The notes under the pieces are model-generated. The model had not been told where the DNA came from. It did not search any database and was given only the letters and a program-made list of their open reading frames with translations. A stretch of DNA of 64,000 bases from Parafrankia elaeagni (GTDB taxonomy: Bacteria > Actinomycetota > Actinomycetes > Frankiales > Frankiaceae): NCBI RefSeq assembly GCF_000374165.1, contig NZ_KB893722.1, forward strand, positions 1-64,000. The letters run 5' to 3'. Shown in pieces: positions 33,355 through 43,200 of this stretch (position 1 is the stretch's first letter; each line of letters starts with the position of its first letter). The translations under genes and the position numbers were made by a program.

Positions 33355-35835
33355 TCAGCGCCGACGGACCCGGCCGCCCCGGCCGGGTGCCGGGGTGGGC
33401 AGAGCCGGGTCGCGGTACGGGGAGTCGTCCTGCGTCGGGGTGTCCTCGCGGCCGACGACGGCCGGGCCGCACACGGGATCGGTGCCCCAGACCTCCTCGT
33501 CCTCGGTCAGCCAGGTGTTGCGCTGGCGTTCCCGTGACTGGCCCCCGCCCCCCATCGGTGCCCCGCCGCCCATGCCCATCGGCATGGGCATGAATGGCAT
33601 CCCGCCCGCCTGGCCGGCGGCCGCGGCGCCGGTTCCGCCCGCGGCCGGTCCCGTGCCCACACCGGGGATGATGAGGCCCTCCGTGCCGGGCAGGTTGACG
33701 CCGGCCGTGCCGAACCCACCGCCGGCGCTGCCGACGGACCGGGCCATCGGCTGGCGGATGTCCCCGACCGCCGTCCCCGAGCCTGCGCCGCCGGGCGACA
33801 CCGGAGTCACGTCCAGACCGTCGATCCTGGTGGGGAACTGCGTGCTCGGCGTGGGTCCGGGCAGCCCGCCCAGGCCTCCGCCACCGAACCGCGGAACCTC
33901 CGGTCCTCCGCCCAGCCCTGAGGTGCCCGGGGGGAGCAGGCCCGCGTCACGAAGGGCCTCCAGATCCGCGCCGCCGAGCGGGAGGCCGTCCAGCAGGCCG
34001 GCCCGTTGCAGGGTCCCGAGCTGCTCGGGGGTGAGGTCGCCGAGATTGCGCAGGCCGTCGGTGTCGAAGCCAGCCTCGCGCAGCGCCTCGGCCTGGGCGG
34101 GGGTCAGCGGGTGGGAGTCGAGCAGCCCCGCGTCCGCCAGCTCGCCGAGCTGGGCCGGGGTCAGGTCACCCAGACTGCTCGGCCTCCCCAGGGACCCACC
34201 GCCCAGGCCACCGAAACCAGTGCCAGTTCCCGACTGGCCGCCGGTGCCGCCGCCGAGGCCGCCAAGCCCACCGACGCCACCGCCGCCGAGGACGGGCCCG
34301 AGAGCACCACCGACACCACCGCCCCCGAGACCACCCTCCAGACCCCCGAGGCCGCCGCCACCCCCGAGACCACCCTCCAGACCACCGAGGCCACCACCAC
34401 CCCCGAGACCACCAAGGCCACCACCCGCGCCGAGGCCGCCGAGGCTTCCGAAGCCATCCCCCAGGTTGTCGTTCAGACCGCCGAGACCCTTGCCGATCCC
34501 GCTTGCGAGGTCGCCCAGCCCCAAACCCATGTTCTCATTGAGGCCCTTGAAACCGGCACCCATGTTCTCGTTCAGATCCTCGAGGAAGTCGCCGAGGTCA
34601 CCGGAGCCCGGTGCACCGCTTCCCGGCGGGCCGGCCGGCCGGCTGGGGGGCATCGCCGGCAGCCTGATGAGGGACGCCGTCCGGGCGAACTCGGCCCGCA
34701 TTTTCTTCGCTTTTTCCAATGTCGGCGCGAAGCTGTTCTGCACCCGGTTCGCCCAGTTCGTCCGGACAGCCTGGTCGATGGCCACCCACGACGGCTCGCG
34801 CAGCACCGGAAAATCTCCGACGACACCGCTCCACTCCGGGAAGCGGATGTACATCTCGCCCCAGATATCATCAAAGCCAACATTGCCCTCGTGCAGACCC
34901 CGCGCGCCGCGGATGTGTTTGGCCTCCCACAGGCCACCGGAGGCGTTCCGGTTGGTGGGGTCGTAGGTGTCGAACACATTGGCACCGTTGAACATCGCGG
35001 CGAGCAGGAGGTAGGGCTGGACCCAGACCCCTTTCGGCTCGCCGGCCGGCAGCGGCCGCGCGTCGACCTGCTCGCCCTGCCAGTAGCGGAGGTCGAGGTC
35101 GAGCTGGGTCAGGAACGCCCGTGCGGAGGCGAGCGAGTCCTGGAGCGGAAGCTCCCACTTCTTGATCTCACGCGCCAGGTCGACAACGCCACGGCGGGCC
35201 TCCCACACCCGGTTCCGGAAGGCCTGCGCGGCGGAACCGGAGAACTCCACCGACTTCGTATCGATGCCGGTGATGTCGACGCTCAGGCCGTCATAGACGG
35301 TCTGAGCGAAAGCGGCGATACCCTGGAGCGCGAGGCTGACGCCCTCCAGGGTCCGCACGTCGAACACGGATTCCGGACCACCACCGGCCAGCGCCTGCAG
35401 CATGACCCGGAGGTTCTCCCAGGCGCTGCCGATCTTCTGGAGCGGGTTGGTTCCGTCGGCCTGCGGCGGGTTCGATGAACTCCCTGTGGACCCGCCGTCC
35501 TTCGCGCCGAACCACACCCGGACCCATTCGATGTTCGAGGACCAGTCATTGGTCATCCACCGCCAGAAGACGATCGAGTTCTCGATGAGGGCCGGCTTGC
35601 TGCTGCCGCTGACCTTGTATTCCTCGTCGTGTGGCTCGGCGATCAGCCAGGGCGGACCCGCCGACCGGATGGTGTCCGGGCGCAGCTGAGTGTCGAGAAC
35701 GCCACCCGGGCCCGCCTGCTGGCCCCCACCGCCGGGCGTAGCCGCGCCCTGGCCGCCCGTGCTTCCCGCACCGAGGGTGTGACCGAAGACCTCCCTGACG
35801 ACGTCCTCGATCTTCCCCTCGTCACCGACCGCCAT
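33355..35835 (-). CDS. large Gly-rich type VII secretion-associated protein (AAWKG-like)
   Basis: An 826-residue protein. Residues 1-420 form a helical domain with many Trp residues (W-R-W-M-T-N-D-W, W-E-N-L-R, W-Q-G-E, W-A-N-R-V-Q), like the large WXG100/PPE-type substrates of actinobacterial ESX loci. Residues 430-570 are a Gly-Leu repeat. Residues 580-660 hold three T-P-x-Q-L-x-x-L-x-x-A-G-L-L units, and the C-terminus contains the N-T-W-L-T-E-D-E-E-V-W-G motif often seen at the end of such proteins. It starts 3 bases after the upstream stop (TGACGATG), so translation is coupled. It is likely a secreted or surface component; the family name AAWKG is tentative. Confidence 0.65.
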   Translation of the reverse strand: MAVGDEGKIEDVVREVFGHTLGAGSTGGQGAATPGGGGQQAGPGGVLDTQLRPDTIRSAGPPWLIAEPHDEEYKVSGSSKPALIENSIVFWRWMTNDWSSNIEWVRVWFGAKDGGSTGSSSNPPQADGTNPLQKIGSAWENLRVMLQALAGGGPESVFDVRTLEGVSLALQGIAAFAQTVYDGLSVDITGIDTKSVEFSGSAAQAFRNRVWEARRGVVDLAREIKKWELPLQDSLASARAFLTQLDLDLRYWQGEQVDARPLPAGEPKGVWVQPYLLLAAMFNGANVFDTYDPTNRNASGGLWEAKHIRGARGLHEGNVGFDDIWGEMYIRFPEWSGVVGDFPVLREPSWVAIDQAVRTNWANRVQNSFAPTLEKAKKMRAEFARTASLIRLPAMPPSRPAGPPGSGAPGSGDLGDFLEDLNENMGAGFKGLNENMGLGLGDLASGIGKGLGGLNDNLGDGFGSLGGLGAGGGLGGLGGGGGLGGLEGGLGGGGGLGGLEGGLGGGGVGGALGPVLGGGGVGGLGGLGGGTGGQSGTGTGFGGLGGGSLGRPSSLGDLTPAQLGELADAGLLDSHPLTPAQAEALREAGFDTDGLRNLGDLTPEQLGTLQRAGLLDGLPLGGADLEALRDAGLLPPGTSGLGGGPEVPRFGGGGLGGLPGPTPSTQFPTRIDGLDVTPVSPGGAGSGTAVGDIRQPMARSVGSAGGGFGTAGVNLPGTEGLIIPGVGTGPAAGGTGAAAAGQAGGMPFMPMPMGMGGGAPMGGGGQSRERQRNTWLTEDEEVWGTDPVCGPAVVGREDTPTQDDSPYRDPALPTPAPGRGGRVRRR

Positions 35836-35837
35836 CG

Positions 35838-36323
35838 TCAGGCGCCCGTTCCCGCTCCGGGCGGTGTGCCCGCGCCGGAACCACCTCCCGGAGCGGGAAG
35901 GCCGCCACCGCCCGCACCACCGCCGACGCCACCGCCCCCGCCGCCGGAGCCGCCGCCGGAGCCGCCGCCTGTGGGGAAGTACGAGCCGAACTCGCTGGCG
36001 GTCATGGCGTTCCGCTCCTCCACCGAGTCCGTCTCCTCGAGGAGGTACTGCGTGCCCCAGGTGATGCCATACGCACCGGAATGGACGACACCCATCCGTT
36101 CGACGATCTTCTGCCGGGTGGTGTCCAGCGCCTTCAGGAGGGCCACGCCCTGCACGAAACCGCCACTGCCGATCTTCAGCGGGAAGGGCTCACCCAGGGA
36201 GAGGAAGGCCCGCTCGTGGGGATCCCACTGGTAGCCGACCGACCGGGTGTCGATCTCGGCCACCATATCGCCGTACTTTTTGTTCCAGGCTGTGAGCCTC
36301 TGGTCGCTGAATTCCAGCTGCAT
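35838..36323 (-). CDS. type VII locus protein with YxxxE motif and Gly-rich tail
   Basis: A 161-residue protein. A folded N-terminal part of about 115 residues contains W-N-K-K-Y-G-D, G-Y-Q-W-D-P-H-E-R-A-F and a helix ending Y-L-L-E-E, which matches the Y-x-x-x-D/E export motif. A Gly/Pro/Ser-rich tail of about 45 residues follows. No named family is recognised. It is separated by 148 bases from the WXG100 pair upstream and is translationally coupled to the Gly-rich protein downstream. Export with that protein, as partners of one substrate pair, is a plausible inference. Confidence 0.6.
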   Translation of the reverse strand: MQLEFSDQRLTAWNKKYGDMVAEIDTRSVGYQWDPHERAFLSLGEPFPLKIGSGGFVQGVALLKALDTTRQKIVERMGVVHSGAYGITWGTQYLLEETDSVEERNAMTASEFGSYFPTGGGSGGGSGGGGGGVGGGAGGGGLPAPGGGSGAGTPPGAGTGA

Positions 36324-36418
36324 GTCGGCGCCTACCGTCTGTTTCGGTCACTGGGCGAGAGAGTTGCCCGGTCGGGCCCGCGGTCGGGAGGGGTGCGCGG
36401 GCCCGCCGGGCGGTCCGT

Positions 36419-36441
36419 GCACGGCGGCGGAACAGCCGTGC
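36419..36441 (-). terminator. hairpin after the WXG100 pair, possible attenuator
   Basis: A 7-bp perfect stem (GCACGGC at 36419-36425 with GCCGTGC at 36435-36441) with a 9-base loop. It sits about 30 bases downstream of the second WXG100 gene, within the 148-base gap of the operon. It could reduce read-through and let the WXG100 pair be made in excess. Confidence 0.35.
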
Positions 36442-36471
36442 GAGAAGCAGCCGTATACGGTCGGCCGGCTG

Positions 36472-36774
36472 TCAGATGGAGATGCCGTCGCCGAAGGCGA
36501 CAGCTCCCTTGAGGTCACCGAGCAGGTAGTTGTCGTGGATCCAGCCCAGGCGTTTCGTGCCGTCGGCGATCGAGGCGCTCATCTGCGCCTGGCCCTCGTT
36601 CCAGAGGCTCTGCGCCTGCAGGTAGACCTCCGGTGCCTTTCCTTCGTTGGCGGTCAGGAAGGTGGCGATCTTCACCTCCAGGTCGTCCAGCGAGGCCATC
36701 AGCAGGGTGTGGACCTTGGCGAGCTCGTCGGCGGTGTCGAGAGCACCGTTCGGGTTGAAGTTGTACGTGGCCAT
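36472..36774 (-). CDS. WXG100-family protein with YxxxD export signal
   Basis: A 100-residue two-helix protein. Helix one covers about residues 11-42, the turn carries a W58-N-E variant of the W-x-G motif, and helix two ends with Y83-L-L-G-D87, an exact Y-x-x-x-D/E type VII export signal. It probably forms an antiparallel heterodimer with the product of the gene immediately upstream, whose stop is only 7 bases away. The ATG at 36774 gives the normal family length of about 100 residues; longer in-frame extensions upstream overlap the partner gene and are not credible. It is the likely EsxB-like, signal-bearing partner. Confidence 0.8.
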   Translation of the reverse strand: MATYNFNPNGALDTADELAKVHTLLMASLDDLEVKIATFLTANEGKAPEVYLQAQSLWNEGQAQMSASIADGTKRLGWIHDNYLLGDLKGAVAFGDGISI

Positions 36775-36781
36775 GACCGCG

Positions 36782-37141
36782 TCACCGACCCGTGGTGAAC
36801 GTGGTCGCGCCGACCCTCGGCTGGCCGGCCACCGGCGGGAGAGCCCAGCCGGAGCCGGCCTGCAGCGCCTCGTCGTCGGCGATGTCAGTGATCTTGGCGT
36901 ATTCGGCCATCGACGCGTTGAGCATGTTGAGCCCCTGCTGCACCTTGGTGAAACCGTCCATCCAGTTCCGCATGGCATTGCGGTACTCGTTCGCCGCCAC
37001 ACCGCCCCAGTGGATGCCGATCTCGACCTCCGCGGTGGCGACCGTCTGGGCGATGACGGCACACTCGTCCTGGCATTTGTCGAACGCGACGATCATCGCG
37101 TTGGTGGTTACCTCGTCTTTGACGAGAATGGGCACCGCCAT
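36782..37141 (-). CDS. WXG100-family protein (EsxA-like partner)
   Basis: A 119-residue helical-hairpin protein with the classic turn W45-G-G between two amphipathic helices (about residues 10-43 and 50-85), then a flexible C-terminal tail of about 30 residues. No exact Y-x-x-x-D/E signal follows helix two, so it would depend on the neighbouring protein for recognition by EccC, as in EsxA/EsxB pairs. A strong AGGAGG Shine-Dalgarno precedes the ATG at 37141, consistent with high expression. It is the first substrate gene downstream of eccB in the leftward operon. Confidence 0.85.
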   Translation of the reverse strand: MAVPILVKDEVTTNAMIVAFDKCQDECAVIAQTVATAEVEIGIHWGGVAANEYRNAMRNWMDGFTKVQQGLNMLNASMAEYAKITDIADDEALQAGSGWALPPVAGQPRVGATTFTTGR

Positions 37142-37218
37142 GCGTCAGCCTCCTGTTTCCGTCCGGTGGTCTCCGGCACCGTTCTGCGCCGGGGAGGAAG
37201 GTGAGTGCCCGGGGAACA

Positions 37219-38691
37219 TCACCGCGCCTGGATCAGGCCGAGTGTGGGTCCCCTGGGCAGGAGCAGCGGCAGCTGGCGGGGGACGGCCACCGCCTGCTCG
37301 ATCCGGTAGCCGAGTGCCTCGACGGCGTCGGGGGCGAGCGGGAAGGCCGTCCCACTGCCGTCGATCAGCAGGCTCTGCTGGTCCTCGGCGGGCACGTCCG
37401 CGTCGGGGACGAGCAGAGCACCCCGCCCGGCGCGTACCTGGACGGCGGCCGGCACCCGGCCGGCACCGGCACCGGCACCGTCCGGGCCCGCCGCGCCGGC
37501 TGCCGCGGGCGGCGGCGCCAGTACGAGGTCCAGCACGGTGTCGTCCGTGGCGGCGGACGGCGGGAGACCGCCGGCGCCCGCCTCCGGCGTCTCGCCCCCG
37601 CCGGAGCCCCGCGCGGGTGCCGCACCGGCCCCGGTGCCCGCGCGGGGCTCCGGCGGGACGGCCCGCACACCGGGGGACTCGGCGCACGCCGCCTCGCCGG
37701 CGAGCGGCTCGACGAGGGCGGGCGGACGCGCCGGCAGCAGACGCTGTGCCTCGGGCAGCTCGACGAGCGGGACGGACACCAGGTCCGCGGCCGTGGCGGG
37801 TCGGGTGGCGGAGCTGCCCGCCTCCGCCTGGGCGAGCCGGAGCTGGATGGTGGTGAGCGGCGCGAGGCCGTCCGCGAGCAGGATGTAGTACGCCGTGCTC
37901 TCCTCGGAGCCGAAGATCGAGAAGATCTCGCCGACGGGGACCTCGCGGCCGCCGACGACGCGACCGGGCGATCCTCGCCCCTCGACCGCGACCGGCGCGA
38001 GGTCGGGCCCGGCCGCGAGCAGCTCCAGCCAGGCCGCGGGCACCTCGATCGGAGTGGCGGCGCCGTAGCCCAGCACGTCGGCGACCCACGGGCGGGTCAT
38101 GGCCAGCCGCTGGCCGCGCCACAGCAGGTACTCCCGGCCTTCGGAGGAGACGAACAGGCTCTCGTCGGGCCCGATCCCGGCCGGCGCCCGCGGGCCGCCG
38201 ATGTCGACGACGATCGGAGCACCCGTGCCGTCGCCGGCGCAGGCCCGCCACACGCCCGTGTTCAGCGCGTCGGCCGGGGGGAGCACCTCCGGGCCGTCCG
38301 GTATCCCGATCGGAGCCCCGCGGGGCACGCCGGCCAGCCGGGACCCGGCCACGACCACGGGGCTGACGGCCCCGTCGACGAACAGGCGCGCCGACGCGGC
38401 GTTGCGCACCGGACGCAGCACACCGCCGACGAACAGGTACTGGGCTCCGCTCGATTTGTCGACGACGAGGGAGCCGGGCTCTCGCCAGGCCGTCGACCCG
38501 CCGGGAGACAGGTACGCCCAGCCGGCCACGCCGGCGAGCATCAGGGCGGCCAGCACGAGGCCGCCGAGCAGACCGCGGGTGTCACGCCGGGTCGGCGACT
38601 CGAGCGCGTCGGGATCGGCGCGGACGAGCGCGCTGGTGAGACGGGCCGTCAGGCAGCTCTGCGCGTCGACCTGGTCACGGCGGGACTGCAT
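37219..38691 (-). CDS. eccB: type VII secretion protein EccB
   Basis: A 490-residue EccB, an inner-membrane subunit of the ESX core with a large extracytoplasmic domain. The opening S-R-R-D-Q-V-D-A-Q-S is the diagnostic EccB start; one transmembrane helix spans residues 41-61. The outer domain shows the repeated family blocks, including V-V-D-K-S-S-G-A-Q-Y-L and the L-P-A/L-P-P-A-D-A-L-N region. A low-complexity Ala/Pro/Gly insert at about residues 350-420 is unusual for mycobacterial EccB. The gene starts one base after the eccD stop and is therefore coupled to it. EccB from other systems is about 480-510 residues, so this is full length. Confidence 0.93.
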   Translation of the reverse strand: MQSRRDQVDAQSCLTARLTSALVRADPDALESPTRRDTRGLLGGLVLAALMLAGVAGWAYLSPGGSTAWREPGSLVVDKSSGAQYLFVGGVLRPVRNAASARLFVDGAVSPVVVAGSRLAGVPRGAPIGIPDGPEVLPPADALNTGVWRACAGDGTGAPIVVDIGGPRAPAGIGPDESLFVSSEGREYLLWRGQRLAMTRPWVADVLGYGAATPIEVPAAWLELLAAGPDLAPVAVEGRGSPGRVVGGREVPVGEIFSIFGSEESTAYYILLADGLAPLTTIQLRLAQAEAGSSATRPATAADLVSVPLVELPEAQRLLPARPPALVEPLAGEAACAESPGVRAVPPEPRAGTGAGAAPARGSGGGETPEAGAGGLPPSAATDDTVLDLVLAPPPAAAGAAGPDGAGAGAGRVPAAVQVRAGRGALLVPDADVPAEDQQSLLIDGSGTAFPLAPDAVEALGYRIEQAVAVPRQLPLLLPRGPTLGLIQAR

Positions 38692-38692
38692 G

Positions 38693-40114
38693 TCAGGTCA
38701 CCACCGAGCGCACCAGCGTGATGCCGCCGAGGATGGACACGACCAGCGGCACGGCCAGCACCAGGGCGCCGGTGTGCGCCCAGTCGCCGAGCCGGCCCCA
38801 GATCGGCGTGAGCCGGCGCCGGCCGAGAACGTGGGTGACGCCGGCACAGACCAGGGCCAGGGCCAGCGTCAGCCAGAGGGCCACCTGGTCACCGGTCCGT
38901 CCCGGCCCCAGCGCCAGCGAGGCGAGCACGGCGAGCAGCCCGGCCCCGGCCGGGACTCCCAGCGCCACCCGGTGCCAGACGCTGATCATCGGGCGCAGGA
39001 CCAGCAGCTGCGCGAGCGCGGCGAGGACGACGAGCGTGGCCGGCACCCAGCCGGGTGAGAACGCGAGCCGGACCAGCGCGGCGCCCGACAGCGCCCCGCA
39101 GGCCGCGTGCAGGGCGGTCATGTACCGGTCGGCCAGCGCGGTGCGGGCCAGCACCTCCTCGCCGGGCTCCGGGTCCAGGTCGTCCTGCAGCTCGTCCGGC
39201 TCGACGGGCAGCGGTGGCAGCTCCATCCCGGCGAGCTTGAACCCGGCCATCGGCACCATCGGCCGCGCCGCGGCGGCGACGACCAGCCACAGCGCCGCCG
39301 AGCGGGTCCACGACAGGTCCACCGCCGATCTGAGCCAGCCGGCCAGGACCGCGGCGAGGGCCAGGAGGAACACCGCGACGCCGACCTGCAGCAGGGCTTC
39401 CAGCCCGGAGGCCGCGATCAGCAGGCACAGTGCGACGAGGCCGCCGACGAGCGCGGCGGTCATGACCGTGCCCGCCGTCGACGGGGGGTCGACACGTGGC
39501 CCGGCGTCGGCCAGGGCCAGGACGGCCGCCTCGACCGCGGCGGCGACGGCCGCGCAGCCGACGATGGCGGCCATCGCCCCGTCCCGCAGCACCCGGCCGG
39601 CCACCACCGTCCCGGCGAAGAGCACCGCGGCCACGACCGCCAGAGCGGCGCTCCGGCCCGCGCCCGCGACGCCGACCCCCGCGGGCCCGCCGAGCAGCGG
39701 GACGGCGAGCACCGTCGCCAGCAGTGTGGCGAGGGTCGCCAGCGAGGCGACCCTGGTGGCACCGGGCCGCCACCGGCCGGAACGGGTGCGCATCCCGGTG
39801 GCGACACCGTCGATCAGGTCGTCGAAGTCGAGCGGCGGCAGCTGGTCGGAGCGGGGCCGGAGGAACACCATGTCGCCGTCGAGCAGGCCGAGGTCGGAGA
39901 CGGTGAGGTCATCGTCGAGCGGGGCCTCGCCGAGCCGCTGGACGACCCAGCCGCTGTGTTCCAGCCCGCGGTCGGCCAGGTCCTCGCCGAGGCTGCGCAG
40001 CAGCGCCGGCGCCAGGTCGGAGAGCGGGATGTGCGCGGGCACGGACAGGTCGACCTGGCTGGTCGGGCCGACGACGAGGAGGCGGCACACCTCCGTCGTG
40101 CTGGTCTGTCCCAT
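38693..40114 (-). CDS. eccD: type VII secretion integral membrane protein EccD
   Basis: A 473-residue EccD. The N-terminal 90 residues are ubiquitin-like (C-R-L-L-V-V-G-P-T-S-Q-V-D-L-S-V and the L-x-D-G-D-M-V-F-L end of the fold). A linker follows, then about eleven hydrophobic segments to the C-terminus that form the translocation channel. The start at ATG 40114 gives the standard opening; a longer version from 40168 would run through the CRP-like palindrome in the shared promoter and is less likely. The gene heads the leftward operon and is divergent from eccC, 98 bases away. Confidence 0.92.
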   Translation of the reverse strand: MGQTSTTEVCRLLVVGPTSQVDLSVPAHIPLSDLAPALLRSLGEDLADRGLEHSGWVVQRLGEAPLDDDLTVSDLGLLDGDMVFLRPRSDQLPPLDFDDLIDGVATGMRTRSGRWRPGATRVASLATLATLLATVLAVPLLGGPAGVGVAGAGRSAALAVVAAVLFAGTVVAGRVLRDGAMAAIVGCAAVAAAVEAAVLALADAGPRVDPPSTAGTVMTAALVGGLVALCLLIAASGLEALLQVGVAVFLLALAAVLAGWLRSAVDLSWTRSAALWLVVAAAARPMVPMAGFKLAGMELPPLPVEPDELQDDLDPEPGEEVLARTALADRYMTALHAACGALSGAALVRLAFSPGWVPATLVVLAALAQLLVLRPMISVWHRVALGVPAGAGLLAVLASLALGPGRTGDQVALWLTLALALVCAGVTHVLGRRRLTPIWGRLGDWAHTGALVLAVPLVVSILGGITLVRSVVT

Positions 40115-40153
40115 GCTCTCCGCACGGCCACCGCGGCGAGGCCGGTTCAAATA

Positions 40154-40169
40154 TGTGATGCGCATCACT
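40154..40169. promoter_or_regulatory. CRP/GlxR-like palindrome between eccD and eccC
   Basis: The sequence TGTGATGCGCATCACT matches the CRP/GlxR consensus TGTGA-N6-TCACA at all but the last position. The central 14 bases (40155-40168) are a perfect palindrome. It lies midway between the two divergent start codons, 40 bases from eccD and 44 from eccC, so one cAMP-responsive regulator could control both arms of the locus. Confidence 0.6.
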
Positions 40170-40171
40170 CA

Positions 40172-40186
40172 CACGGCAGCGCCGTG
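40172..40186. promoter_or_regulatory. short inverted repeat in the eccC leader
   Basis: CACGGC and GCCGTG flank a 3-base centre immediately next to the CRP-like site. It could be a second operator or a small hairpin in the eccC leader. The eccC Shine-Dalgarno (TAGGAGGT) follows at about 40205-40212. Confidence 0.3.
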
Positions 40187-40212
40187 AGACGTGGGGCAGC
40201 CGTGTAGGAGGT

Positions 40213-43200
40213 ATGTCCACGGTTGCCTTCCGCCGGCCCACCCGCCGCACCGGGCCGGAGATGCCGCACGGGGAGATCGCGCTCCAGGAGCCGCCGGCCG
40301 TTCCGGAGGTGCAGACCGGCGGCATGCGCATGCTCATCATGATCGTTCCGATGGCGCTGATGTCGGGCGCCATGATGTTCATGTTCATGGGCCGGGCGCT
40401 GTCGGGCCCCATGGGCATGGCGATGATGGGCGTGATGGTCCTCGGCATGGCCGGCATGGGGGCCGGCCAGTTCGTGATGCAGTCCGGCGACCGCCGGCAG
40501 AAGATCGGCGGCGAGCGCCGGGACTACCTGCGCTACCTCTCCCGGACCCGGCGGCAGGTCCGCGGCCACGCGGAGAAGCAGCGCCAGGCGCTCGCCTGGC
40601 GCCACCCGGAGCCGGAGTCGCTGTGGTCGGTGGCGATGACCAGCCGGCTGTGGGAACGCCGGCCGGCGCACCCCGACTTCTGCGAGGTGCGCCTCGGCAC
40701 CGGCGACCAGCGCCTCGCCGTCGCGATCGCGCCGTTGCAGACCAGCCCGGTGGAGGATCTCGAACCGGTGGCGGCGAAGGCGCTGCGCCGGTTCACCCGG
40801 GCGTACACGATGGTGCCGCGCCAACCGGTCGCCCTCTACATCCGCGGCTTCGCGCGGATCCGGATGGACGGGGAGCGCGCGGCCGCCCTCGGTCTCGCCC
40901 GCGCCGTGCTCGCCCAGCTCGCCGCCTTCCACGCCCCCGACGAGCTGCAGATCGCCGTCTCCGCCTCGGCGGAGCACACCGACGAGTGGAGCTGGGTCAA
41001 ATGGCTCCCGCACGCCCAGCACCCGTCCGACCACGACGCCGCCGGCCCGGTCAGGCTGTTCGGCACCTCGCTGGAGGACGTCGAGCGTCTCCTCGGCCAG
41101 CCCTTCGGTGAACGGGACCGCTACGACGCGGGCGCCACGCCGTCGTCGACGGAGCCGTTCGTGGTCGTGGTCAGCGACGGGGGACGGATCTCACCCGGCT
41201 CCCGGTTCCTCGTCTCCGGCTACCGCAACGCGATCCTGGTGGACTTCGACGGACTGCCCCCCGGTGACAACAGCCGCCGTCTGCTCCACCTGGACGTCAC
41301 CGCCGAGGACGTCCACACCGTCGAACGCGACCGGGTGGGCCGCGAGGTGCGCCGGCGGCTCGCGGCGCCGGACCGCCTCTCCCGCACCAGGATGACGACG
41401 CTCGCCCGGCTGATGGCCCGGCACGGCGCGGGCGAGAACGCCGAGCCGACCAGCGACGGGCTGACCCGCGACCTCGACCTGCCGGATCTGCTCGGTCTCG
41501 GCGACCTGGAGCGGTTCGACCCCAAGACCCGCTGGCGGGCCGCCCAGGGCGCCGCCCGCCTGCGGGTGCCGATCGGAGTGGCGGCCGACGGCTCCCCGAT
41601 CGAGCTGGACATCAAGGAGTCCGCCGAGAACGGCATGGGGCCGCACGGGATGCTGATCGGCGCCACCGGCTCGGGCAAGAGCGAGCTGCTGCGCACCCTC
41701 GTGCTCGCGCTGGCCGTCACCCACTCGTCCGAGACGCTGAACTTCGTGCTCGTCGACTTCAAGGGCGGCGCGACCTTCGCCGGGCTGGACCGGCTGCCGC
41801 ACGTGTCGGCGACCATCACCAACCTGGCGGACGAGGCCGCGATGGTCGACCGGATGCGGGCCGCGGTGCACGGCGAGCTCGTCCGCCGGCAGGAGCTGCT
41901 GCGCGCCGCCGGCAACTTCAGCTCGGTGCGCGACTACGAGCAGGCCCGTGCCCAGGGCCGGCCGCTGGCGCCACTGGCGACGCTGTTCGTCGTCATCGAC
42001 GAGTTCAGCGAGCTGATCGCGGCGCACCCGGACTTCGTCGAGCTCTTCGTCATGATCGGCCGGCTCGGGCGGTCGCTGGCCGTCCACCTGCTGCTCGCCT
42101 CGCAGCGGCTGGAGGAGGGCCGGATCCACCAGGTCGAAGGCCACCTCTCCTACCGCGTGGTGCTGCGGACGTTCTCGGCGATGGAGTCGCGGGCGGTGGT
42201 CGGCGTGCCCGACGCCTACGAGCTGCCGCCCGCCCCGGGCAACGGCTACCTGCGCTCCGACGTCGCGACGATCACCCGGTTCAAGGCCGCCTACGTCTCG
42301 GGCCCCTACCGGCTGCGCTCCACCCGTGTCCGCCAGGACGTCATCGAGAGCCAGGTGCTGCGCTACGACACCCGGCACGCGCCGGTCGTCGTCCGCGAGT
42401 CGACGCCCGACGAGCCCGAGCCGGCCGCCGGCGCCAGCACGGTGATGGAGGTGCTGGTCGACCGGCTGGTCGGCCAGGGCCCGCCGGCGCACCCGGTGTG
42501 GCTGCCGCCGCTGGAACAGCCGCCGACGCTGGACCAGGTGCTCCCCCCGCTGCTGCCCGACCCCGAGCACGGACTGCGACCGGTCGCCACTACCGAACGG
42601 CTGAAGGTACCCATCGGGATGATCGACAAGCCGTTCGAGCAGATCCGGGACCTGCTGGTGATCGACCTCGGCGGGGTCGGCGGGCATCTCGGCATCGCGG
42701 GCGGCCCGCAGAGCGGCAAGAGCACCCTGCTGCGGTCGCTGGTCTGCTGCCTGGCGCTCACCCACTCCCCCGCCGAGGTCCAGTTCTTCTGCCTGGACTT
42801 CGGCGGGGGCGCCCTCGCCGGCCTCGCCGACCTGCCGCACGTCGGCAGCGTCACCGGCCGGCACGACCCCGACCGGGTCAACCGGACGGTGGCCGAGGCC
42901 GTCGCCGTGCTCACCGACCGGGAACGCCGGTTCGCCGCGCTCGGCATCTCCGGCATGCCCGCCTACCGGGAGGCGGTGGCCGCCGGCCGGGTGCCCGAGG
43001 AGGAGTTCGGCGACCTGTTCCTCGTCGTCGACGGCTGGTTCACCCTGCGGCAGGAGTTCGAGCAGGCGGAGGAGGCCGTCCGCGACCTCGCCGGCCGCGG
43101 GCTGAACTACGGCGTGCACCTCGTGCTCACGGCGGGCCGCTGGTCGGAGGTCCACCACGGGATGCGGGACAAGATCGGTTCCCGGCTGGAGCTGCGGCTC

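Noticed and set aside
34200-34480. Gly-Leu repeat region of the AAWKG-like protein considered as a PE-PGRS-type antigen
   Set aside because: No PE or PPE domain is present; the repeat is an ordinary flexible linker between two other regions.
40115-40168. Longer EccD start at 40168
   Set aside because: It overlaps the CRP-like palindrome and adds 18 basic residues not expected before the ubiquitin-like domain.
40320-40500. Very Met-rich segment in EccC (about 17 Met in 55 residues)
   Set aside because: Membrane helices of EccC proteins are commonly Met-rich, so this is a family trait rather than a new metal-binding motif.
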